From Hydrogenophaga sp. SL48 (GTDB lineage Bacteria; Pseudomonadota; Gammaproteobacteria; Burkholderiales; Burkholderiaceae_C): DNA of 64,000 nt. Below the pieces are notes generated by a model. The model had not been told where the DNA came from. It saw only the letters and a list, made by a program, of their open reading frames with translations, and searched no databases. The translations under genes were made by a program, and so were the position numbers. Below are positions 58,363 through 64,000 of this stretch, piece by piece (position 1 is the stretch's first letter; each line of letters starts with the position of its first letter). The DNA lies in the NCBI RefSeq assembly GCF_021729865.1, contig NZ_CP063400.1, positions 3,534,001 through 3,598,000 of the forward strand. The letters are read 5' to 3'.

Positions 58363-58935
58363 CTATGGGCGCGGCTGGTCCATGGCGTCTGCCGCCATCA
58401 TGCCGGCGCCCAGCCCGCCGGCCCCCGCCGCACCACCCACGCCGCCACCTCCGCCACCCCCACCGCCGGCCCGGCCGGCTCCGCCGCCCTCGCCGCGACC
58501 GGAACGCACACCGCTGCCGGGCCCGGACGCCGGGAGCACCAACGACCTGGGGATGGGCGCCAGCCCGAGCTGGGTGCGCAGATCGAAGCGCAGCTCGTTG
58601 ATCAGGGGTTGATAGTCCACAGGCTCGCCACGGGTGAGCGAGAGCGCATACCCGGCGGCAAGTTCAACCTGCCGGAGAGAACCAAACAGCACGATGTCGC
58701 CCAGCGCCTCTTCAATCTGGGGCCGGTGTTCGCCCGTGGCAGGCGAGAACGAGCCTGCCAGCGAGCGATAGGCCGCCACCAGCGACTTGAGCCGTTCCGT
58801 TTCCTGGCGGTTCTCCCGCTGGCGTTGCTGCTGCATGCGCTGCATGACGAAGATGCGGATGGCGAGCAGGAACACGGCGACGATCAGCGAGGCGATGATC
58901 GAGAGCGGCAGAGGACCCAGGTCAGAGAGTTGCAT
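58363..58935 (-). CDS. Hypothetical membrane-anchored protein with Gly-rich tail
   Basis: A 190-residue protein: N-terminal helix in the membrane (PLSIIASLIVAVFLLAIRIF), a coiled-coil-like basic/Gln segment (VMQRMQQQRQRENRQETERL), a ~90-residue helical part containing GDIVLFGSLRQVELAAGYAL and DYQPLINELRFDLRTQLGL, then a ~50-residue tail that is more than half Gly. Function unknown; the helical core resembles small conserved proteins of unknown role in relatives. Confidence 0.65.
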   Translation of the reverse strand: MQLSDLGPLPLSIIASLIVAVFLLAIRIFVMQRMQQQRQRENRQETERLKSLVAAYRSLAGSFSPATGEHRPQIEEALGDIVLFGSLRQVELAAGYALSLTRGEPVDYQPLINELRFDLRTQLGLAPIPRSLVLPASGPGSGVRSGRGEGGGAGRAGGGGGGGGGVGGAAGAGGLGAGMMAADAMDQPRP

Positions 58936-58956
58936 GATTCAAGCGTGGGGACACCC

Positions 58957-59475
58957 TCACCCCAAGATGGCCGGATTGGCCTGCCACAGCACCCAGTTGA
59001 GGTACGACGCAAACGCCACCCAGGCCAGGTAGGGCAGCAGCAAGGCACCCGCCAGCGGCCGGATGCGCCAGAACGCGGCGCAGGTGAGCGCGATCAGCAC
59101 CCAGAACACCAGCACTTCGGCAAACGCCCAGCCGCCCTGTTGCCAGGCGAAGAACAGCCAGCTCCACAGCGCGTTGGCCGCGAGCTGCGCCACGAACAGG
59201 CCGAGCGCCCGGCGGCGGGCCGTGGGCTCGGCCGGCGCGCGCCAGACCAGCCAGGCAGCGATGGCCATCATCGTGAACAACACCGTCCACACCGGGCCGA
59301 ACAGCCAGCCGGGCGGTGCCCAGGCGGGTTGCACGAGCCCACTGTAGAAGGTCTTGGCATTGGCAGACGCCACGGCTCCCGCTCCGGCGGTGGCAAAACA
59401 CAGGGCCATCCAGCCGGCGAGGCCGATGAGTTGCTGGCTGCGGGTGCGGTTGCGCGGAAGCTGCTGCATCGTCAT
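58957..59475 (-). CDS. TspO/MBR family protein
   Basis: A 172-residue five-helix membrane protein of the translocator protein family, binding tetrapyrroles. WAPPGWLFGPVWTVLFTMMA, ALWSWLFFAWQQGGWAFAEV, the AAFWRIRPLAGALLLPYLAW segment and WVAFASYLNWVLWQANP with the expected aromatic residues. MTMQQLPRNRTRS start. Leftward, 21 nt upstream of the Gly-tail gene. Confidence 0.93.
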   Translation of the reverse strand: MTMQQLPRNRTRSQQLIGLAGWMALCFATAGAGAVASANAKTFYSGLVQPAWAPPGWLFGPVWTVLFTMMAIAAWLVWRAPAEPTARRRALGLFVAQLAANALWSWLFFAWQQGGWAFAEVLVFWVLIALTCAAFWRIRPLAGALLLPYLAWVAFASYLNWVLWQANPAILG

Positions 59476-59622
59476 GGGGAGGTGCTCGGGTCGGGGCGGG
59501 CCAACACGGGGTCGGCGCCAACCATGCATCGTAGTGCGGTTTGCCGCGCCCGTCGGTCCGGCACCGCACCACCCGGGCGAAGTGGTCTCGACCGCCGGCG
59601 AGCGCCGTGACACACTGCGCCG

Positions 59623-60684
59623 ATGAAAACCTTCCACAACCCCCACCACGCGCTGCACCAGGGGCGCGAAGAGATGTTCCGTGGCCGCATGGTCCCCTGC
59701 CACGAGGTGCCGGCGCGGCTGGACTATGTGCTGGCCGAGCTGCAGCGGCGCTCGCTGGGCGGCCTGCACACGCCGGAGGTGAACGACGCCGAGCTGGACA
59801 CCGCCATCGGCCGGGTGCACGGCGCGCGCTACACGGCCTTCCTCGCCAGCGCATGGGATGAGTGGGTGGCGATGGACCCGGCGAACGCTCAGCGCGACGC
59901 CCTGCCCTCGGTCTGGCCACTCGGCAACCGACACGCCTTCCGCACCGACGTGCTGCCGCAGAACTTCGCGGCGCGCCTCGGCCTGTTTTCGTACGACTCG
60001 GGTTCGCCGCTGACGGCGGGCACCTGGGCTGCGGCGCGCGGGGGCGCGGCCTGCGCGTTGGCGGCGGCGCGCGAGCTGCTGGCCGGCGAGCGCGCGGCGT
60101 TTGCGCTCACCCGCCCGCCCGGCCACCACGCGGGGCCGGACTTTTTCGGCGGCTACTGTTTCCTGAACAACTCCGCCATCGCGGCCCAAGCCTTGCGCGA
60201 CGGCGGCAAACAGCGCGTGGCGGTGCTGGACGTGGACTACCACCACGGCAACGGCACGCAGACCATCTTCTACGAGCGCGCCGACGTGTTCACCGCCTCG
60301 GTGCACGGCGACCCCGCCACCGAGTACCCCTTCTTCCTCGGTCATGCCGACGAGCGCGGCGCGGGCGCGGGAGAAGGCTTCAACCTCAACCAGCCGCTGC
60401 CGCGCGGCACCGGCTTCGAGGCCTGGTGCGCCGCGCTGGACACCGCCATCGACGCGATCGACGACTTCAACGCCGACGCGCTGGTGGTGCCCATGGGCCT
60501 GGACACCTTCGAGGGCGATCCGATCTCGGGCTTCACCCTCAAGAGCGAGGACTACGACACCGTGGGCCGCCTGCTCGCGGCGGCCGGCGTGCCCACGGTC
60601 TTCGTCTTCGAAGGCGGTTACGCGGTGGCCGAGGTCGGCGTCAACGCGGTCAACCTGCTGGAAGGCTTCTGTCGCTCGATCTGA
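59623..60684 (+). CDS. Histone deacetylase family protein (acetylpolyamine amidohydrolase-like)
   Basis: A 353-residue zinc hydrolase. Catalytic His pair in RPPGHHAGPDFFGGYCFLNN, Zn ligands in VLDVDYHHGNGTQTIFY, and LDTFEGDPIS as the second Asp region (GxD-type in other members is MGLDTFEGDP here). Tyr in EGGYAVAEVG closes the site. The long N-terminal loop (HNPHHALHQGREEMFRGRMV) matches acetylpolyamine amidohydrolases, so acetylated polyamines or related amides are the likely substrates. Confidence 0.92.
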   Translation: MKTFHNPHHALHQGREEMFRGRMVPCHEVPARLDYVLAELQRRSLGGLHTPEVNDAELDTAIGRVHGARYTAFLASAWDEWVAMDPANAQRDALPSVWPLGNRHAFRTDVLPQNFAARLGLFSYDSGSPLTAGTWAAARGGAACALAAARELLAGERAAFALTRPPGHHAGPDFFGGYCFLNNSAIAAQALRDGGKQRVAVLDVDYHHGNGTQTIFYERADVFTASVHGDPATEYPFFLGHADERGAGAGEGFNLNQPLPRGTGFEAWCAALDTAIDAIDDFNADALVVPMGLDTFEGDPISGFTLKSEDYDTVGRLLAAAGVPTVFVFEGGYAVAEVGVNAVNLLEGFCRSI

Positions 60685-60691
60685 AGTGAAG

Positions 60692-60769
60692 CACCCCCCG
60701 CGCCGCTTCGCGTCACCCCCCTCAAGGGGGGCGGCACTGGCCGTCTGGCGGAGCCAGCCCGGCGGTGCC
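60692..60769 (+). repeat. 3' intergenic element, copy 10 (left arm of 78-bp inverted repeat)
   Basis: Begins 8 nt after the histone-deacetylase-family stop, same orientation: C-run, GCGCCGCTTCGCG, CCCCCCTCAAGGGGGG, GGCACTGGCCGTCTGGCGGA, ending CCCGGCGGTGCC. Exact reverse complement of 60914-60991. Confidence 0.85.
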
Positions 60770-60913
60770 CTTGGTTGGCACCGTTTCAGGGCGCCTAGGT
60801 GGCGCTCCGGCGGCGAGAAAAGCCAATGTGAATTTGCCTTCAAACGTCTCTTTTGATTGCAACACCATTCCCCAACAACCACACCGCCAAGCCAGCAGAA
60901 GCGCCATCCCAGA
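60770..60913. other. 144-nt non-coding spacer between the repeat arms
   Basis: AT-richer than its surroundings (TTGCCTTCAAACGTCTCTTT region). No start-to-stop frame of interest, promoter or tRNA-like structure was recognised. Together with both arms it makes the 307-nt gap between the convergent hydrolase and DUF3455 genes. Confidence 0.5.
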
Positions 60914-60991
60914 GGCACCGCCGGGCTGGCTCCGCCAGACGGCCAGTGCCGCCCCCCTTGAGGGGGGTGACGCGAAGCGGCGCGGGGGGTG
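60914..60991 (-). repeat. 3' intergenic element, copy 11 (right arm of 78-bp inverted repeat)
   Basis: On the minus strand it begins at the base after the stop of the leftward DUF3455 gene. All 78 positions match the left arm at 60692-60769. Confidence 0.85.
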
Positions 60992-61561
60992 TTACACAGC
61001 GCGCCAGAAGATGTAGTCAGCCTGGTAGTTGACGATCTGCTTGCTGCCCATCGTGGCCGCGTCGCAGGCCATGGCGGGGGCCACGCCGCCCTTGGTGGCC
61101 ACGCGCTGGATGTGGCTCACGCCCTGCATCGCGCCCATGCCCATGGCGGGGTTGGCTTTCACCAGTTGCAGCGGGATGCTGCCGGCCATGGCGGGCGCCA
61201 CGGCGAGCTGGGTGGCGGTGAGCTTGGAGCCGTCCATGCTTTCCCAGGTGGCGGGCGGCCCGTAGTACTTGCCGACCTGTTTGCCCATGCGGTCCATCAG
61301 CTTGGCGTCGGGGCCGACGAAGACCCACTCGAACTGGCCAGCCATGTCTTTCTTGGCGCGGCACTCGTAGGTGATCTGGCCCACGCCCACGGTTTCCATG
61401 ATCACCTTGTGGCCGGCGGGCACCTGCACGGCGGCGGGCAAGCCGTCCTGCGAGAAGGTGGCCATTTTCGGCGCCATGGCCGGGCCGCCGGTGGCGCAGG
61501 CGGAGAGGGCGAGCACGGCACCGGTGGCGAGCGTGGTGAGGGAAGCGGTACGGAGGGACAT
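60992..61561 (-). CDS. DUF3455 domain-containing lipoprotein
   Basis: A 189-residue exported protein of unknown function. Lipoprotein signal MSLRTASLTTLATGAVLALS with lipobox SAC; DUF3455 features VPAGHKVIMETVGVGQITYE with C-x-AKKD, FEWVFVGPDAKLMDRMGKQV, YGPPATWESMDGS and the C-terminal YQADYIFWRA. Two Cys (YECRA and AMACDAAT) may pair. Ends at a 3' element; 47 nt downstream of the cytochrome gene, so probably one transcript. Confidence 0.88.
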   Translation of the reverse strand: MSLRTASLTTLATGAVLALSACATGGPAMAPKMATFSQDGLPAAVQVPAGHKVIMETVGVGQITYECRAKKDMAGQFEWVFVGPDAKLMDRMGKQVGKYYGPPATWESMDGSKLTATQLAVAPAMAGSIPLQLVKANPAMGMGAMQGVSHIQRVATKGGVAPAMACDAATMGSKQIVNYQADYIFWRAV

Positions 61562-61608
61562 GGTGGTTTCCTTGGTGGTTGAAGAAAAGGGGATCACAGA
61601 AAAGCGGA

Positions 61609-62001
61609 TCACTGGGCCGGGCGGGCCTGGGCCAGTGACTGGAGAAAAGCGACCACGTCGCGGCGGTCGTCCGCCAACGACAGGCTGTAGCCCATGGCCT
61701 GGCCGGGCACCAGCGCTTCCGGGTCGGTGAGCCAGGCCCGCAGCTTGTCGCCGGTCCACACGTGGGTGGCCTGGGCCATGGCGGGCGAGTAGGTGTAGCC
61801 CGGCGCCTTGCCTGCGGTGCGGCCCGCCACCGTGCCCAGCGCGGGGCCGACACGGTTCTGGTCGAGGCTGTGGCAGCCGATGCAGCGCGACTCGAACAGC
61901 TGGCGGCCCTTGACGGCGTCACCGCCCTGGGCGTGGGCCAGCGGAGCGCCCGCGCCGACCAGCAGCGCGAGCGACCCAGCGGCCAGGGCGCGGGCCGACA
62001 T
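61609..62001 (-). CDS. Class I c-type cytochrome
   Basis: A 130-residue periplasmic cytochrome c. Signal peptide (cleaved at AHAQG), heme site CIGCH in FESRCIGCHSLDQNRVGPAL, and axial Met in LVPGQAMGYSLSLADDRRDV. Spacing fits cytochrome c2/c550. ATG at 62001 overlaps the stop of the ferritin-like gene, so expression is coupled. Confidence 0.93.
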   Translation of the reverse strand: MSARALAAGSLALLVGAGAPLAHAQGGDAVKGRQLFESRCIGCHSLDQNRVGPALGTVAGRTAGKAPGYTYSPAMAQATHVWTGDKLRAWLTDPEALVPGQAMGYSLSLADDRRDVVAFLQSLAQARPAQ

Positions 62002-62600
62002 CACGCGCCGTAGGACAGGGCGCCGGCGGGCAGCGGACGGCCCAGGGCGCTGGTCAGCACGGTGAAGTGCATGGTCTCGTCGGCGGCCAGGCGCGCGGCG
62101 ACCTTGGCCAGGTCCTTGCTGCCCAGCGAGGGGATCACGCCGAGGTAGGCGTTGGTGGCGCCCAGCTCCAGGCGGGCGGCGAGGTCGAGCACGTCGGCCT
62201 GGCTCTTGAGGGCGCCGGCGTTCAGCGCCTTGGCGTACTCGTCGAGCTTCATCTCGGCCACCGGCTTGCCGCCCAGTTTCTGGATGGTGGCGATCAGCGC
62301 GTCGCGGTGCGCCTTGTGGTGGCCCTGGAACTGCACCGCGATGTCGAGCACCGGCTTTTGCAGCAGGCCGCTGCCGGCGCCGAGCTGGTAGGCGTTGATG
62401 GCTTCGTGCTCCAGGCCGAGCGCCACGTTGAGGATGGACACGTCTTTGGAGACATCGGCGCTCATGCCTTGCGCCAGCACGTCCTTGCCGGCGAGCAGGG
62501 CCACGGCCACGGCCGAGAGGGCGCCGCCGCTGCGCATGAAGCCACGGCGCGAGGCGGGGGTGGCGATGAGAGAAGACGAAGGGGTGACGATGTTTGACAT
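62001..62600 (-). CDS. Tat-exported ferritin-like domain protein
   Basis: A 199-residue four-helix protein with a twin-arginine signal (SRRGFMRSGGALSAVAVALL), exported to the periplasm. The ferritin-like core has Glu/His metal-ligand candidates in LNVALGLEHEAINAYQLG, FQGHHKAHRDALIATIQKLG, AARLELGATNAYLGVIP and AADETMHFTVLTSAL. Related to the periplasmic DUF4439/Ferritin_2 group. Likely oxidises or stores metal outside the cytoplasm, with electrons to the coupled cytochrome (inference). Confidence 0.85.
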   Translation of the reverse strand: MSNIVTPSSSLIATPASRRGFMRSGGALSAVAVALLAGKDVLAQGMSADVSKDVSILNVALGLEHEAINAYQLGAGSGLLQKPVLDIAVQFQGHHKAHRDALIATIQKLGGKPVAEMKLDEYAKALNAGALKSQADVLDLAARLELGATNAYLGVIPSLGSKDLAKVAARLAADETMHFTVLTSALGRPLPAGALSYGA

Positions 62601-62831
62601 GGCGTGGGTCCTTGGAGGTGAGTGAAGTGGGGCGAACAGCCGGTTCATGTTTTGCTGCACCGACGGCCTGGATACGCAGCGGCCCGACGCACTGGATTCA
62701 AGAAACCCTCGATCACCAAGGGAATTGACCGCCACTGAATCCGCCGGTGACCGGGCTGCGTAGTGAGTTCGTCGGGTGCGGTGAATGCGCCCGGCCTGTT
62801 TCTCCCCACACCGCCCCACCTTCAAATCACC

Positions 62832-63782
62832 ATGAAACAACCCCACGCCTCCCACCGCCCCACCCCCAAGACCGGCCTGCTGGCGCTGGCCGCTGCCGGG
62901 GCCTTGATCGCCGCCGCGCCCGCCCACGCCGACACCGGCAAGCTGCTGCTCACCGGCGGCGTGAGCACCATCGAAGGCGCGGCCGGCGGCGGCCTCTCAC
63001 CCTGGGCCGTGATCGGCAGCCAGGCCACCGGCGGCGAAACCGGTGTCTCGGCCTACGCGAGCCGCGCCGAAACGCAGGACTACGGCCTGAGCGCCTACGG
63101 CGTGGCGGTGGGCATCCACGACCGCGTCGAGCTGTCGGTCGGCCACCAGGACTTCAACACCGGCGTCACCGGCACGCTGCTGGGCCTGCCCGGTCTGCAC
63201 CTGAAACAGAACATCGTTGGCGCCAAGCTCCGAGTGGCCGGCGACGCGATCCTCGACAGCGATTCGCTGATGCCGCAGATCGCCGTGGGCGTGTTGCACA
63301 AGCGCCTCGATTCCAGCGGGCTGGACGCCACGCTGCAGGCGCTGGGCGCCAAGCGCTCGGGCACCGACGTGTACGTGAGCGCGACCAAGCTGTTTCTGGC
63401 CCAGGGCGTGCTGGTGAATGGCACGCTGCGCGCCACCAAGGCCAACCAGGGCGGCCTGCTCGGTCACGGCGCCACGCTGGGCGGTGCCGACAACGGCTAT
63501 CAGTTCATGCCCGAGCTGTCGGTCGCCTACCTGCTGCGCAAGAACCTGGCGGTGGGCGTCGAGTACCGCGCCATGCCCAACAAGCTGAAGAAGGCGGGCG
63601 CCGCCGCCGGCCTGGGCGACGGCCTGCGCGCCGGCGCCTGGAAAGACGTGTTCATCGCCTGGGCGCCGAGCAAAAACGTCTCGCTGACCCTGGCCTACGT
63701 GGACCTGGGCACCGTCGTGCCCGCCACCACCAAGAACAAGAAGCAGACCGGCGCCTACGTCTCGGCCCAGATCGCGTTCTGA
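62832..63782 (+). CDS. DUF3034 family outer-membrane-like protein
   Basis: A 316-residue secreted protein: signal peptide with ALAAAGALIAAAPAHA, then GKLLLTGGVSTIEGAAGGGL, the DUF3034 start, and alternating beta-strand segments (VGIHDRVELSVGHQDFN, GVLVNGTLRATKANQGGLLG, LAVGVEYRAMPNKLKKAG, VSLTLAYVDLGTVV) ending in a terminal Phe (AQIAF), which suits an outer-membrane barrel. Function unknown. 43 nt upstream of a globin-like gene. Confidence 0.88.
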   Translation: MKQPHASHRPTPKTGLLALAAAGALIAAAPAHADTGKLLLTGGVSTIEGAAGGGLSPWAVIGSQATGGETGVSAYASRAETQDYGLSAYGVAVGIHDRVELSVGHQDFNTGVTGTLLGLPGLHLKQNIVGAKLRVAGDAILDSDSLMPQIAVGVLHKRLDSSGLDATLQALGAKRSGTDVYVSATKLFLAQGVLVNGTLRATKANQGGLLGHGATLGGADNGYQFMPELSVAYLLRKNLAVGVEYRAMPNKLKKAGAAAGLGDGLRAGAWKDVFIAWAPSKNVSLTLAYVDLGTVVPATTKNKKQTGAYVSAQIAF

Positions 63783-63825
63783 CCCCACCCTTTCATACCG
63801 ACCTCACACCGACCCGATCACGATC

Positions 63826-64000
63826 ATGAAAAAACTCATCGCCCCCATCACCTTTGTCGCCTTCTCCCTGCTGTCCCTCGGCAGCGGCCTCGCCGCCGCA
63901 CAGACCATGAGCCCACCCATGAAGGCCGTCACGCCCGCCTCGGCCTACCCCGTGGCACCCGCCGCCGGCCTGTACCAGGCCTTTGGCGAGCAGGCCGGCA
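63826..64000 (+). CDS. Probable group 1 truncated hemoglobin (N-terminal part, runs off right edge)
   Basis: Only 58 codons are present. Signal peptide MKKLIAPITFVAFSLLSLGS cleaved near AAAQ, then a Pro-rich stretch and LYQAFGEQAG, which resembles the N-helix start of group 1 truncated hemoglobins (LYxxxGG). In related genomes DUF3034 genes are often followed by such globins. The heme-binding part is outside the window, so the call is tentative. Confidence 0.5.
   Translation, partial: MKKLIAPITFVAFSLLSLGSGLAAAQTMSPPMKAVTPASAYPVAPAAGLYQAFGEQAG

Overview
The window is GC-rich, densely coded DNA from a betaproteobacterium. The gene neighbourhoods (urt/ure urea genes, uronate/aldarate catabolism with Bug/TctC-type binding proteins, yicC-gmk-rpoZ, panB-panC, nadA/nadC, a UreE with a His-rich tail) and the protein sequences point to the Comamonadaceae, most likely a Hydrogenophaga-like organism. 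This placement is inferred from protein resemblance, not from a search. It looks like ordinary chromosome; no phage, plasmid, transposase or CRISPR array is visible.

Layout. (1) 1-1804: start of a leftward urea ABC transporter operon (urtA, frameshifted as given, then urtB running off the edge). (2) 2161-5197: a RhuM-family gene, a ferritin-like protein, a BON lipoprotein and an SDR oxidoreductase. (3) 5280-26395: a catabolic island for hexuronates and aldarates. Uronate dehydrogenase, two SMP-30-type lactonases, two glucarate-dehydratase-like enzymes, a GarD-type galactarate dehydratase, an L-talarate/galactarate dehydratase, KdgD and a 2-oxoglutarate-semialdehyde dehydrogenase together give an oxidative route from glucuronate/galacturonate to 2-oxoglutarate. 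A complete TRAP transporter, a DMT exporter/importer, three orphan TctC-type binding proteins, an aldose epimerase and a GntR/FadR regulator accompany it. Two promoters (udh and kdgD) share the same -10/operator arrangement around TTGTCTGACA(A/T), and each has a second perfect operator copy inside a neighbouring coding region. (4) 26415-31936: a response regulator and an 1188-residue NCS1-permease/histidine-kinase fusion, then a SHOCT-domain protein. (5) 31992-38595: urease genes ureA, a 53-residue small protein, ureB, then an opposite-strand beta-helix lipoprotein gene that splits the operon, then ureC, ureE, ureF, ureG; ureD is not in the window. (6) 38637-38724: tRNA-Ser(UGA). (7) 38792-55735: housekeeping genes (hemW, rdgB, rph, a PP2C phosphatase and Ser/Thr kinase pair, yicC, gmk, rpoZ, nadA, nadC, panB, panC, gpsA, secB, grxC, a rhodanese, gpmA, ctpA, moeB-like, a nuclease). 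(8) 55770-64000: YitT-like protein, PPi-dependent phosphofructokinase, TspO, a histone-deacetylase-family hydrolase, and a cluster with DUF3455 lipoprotein, cytochrome c, Tat-exported ferritin-like protein, DUF3034 protein and a truncated-globin-like start.

Two structural signals are not explained by the genes. First, an ~80-nt GC-rich element (C-run, CGCCGC hairpin, CCCCC/GGGGG hairpin, CCGGC-GAA-GCCGG hairpin) occurs eleven times. Every copy sits at or a few bases after the stop codon of a gene and points the same way as that gene; at 60692-60991 two copies meet head to head as a perfect 78-bp inverted repeat. Second, the duplicated operator arrangement in the aldarate island suggests DNA looping by its GntR-type regulator.
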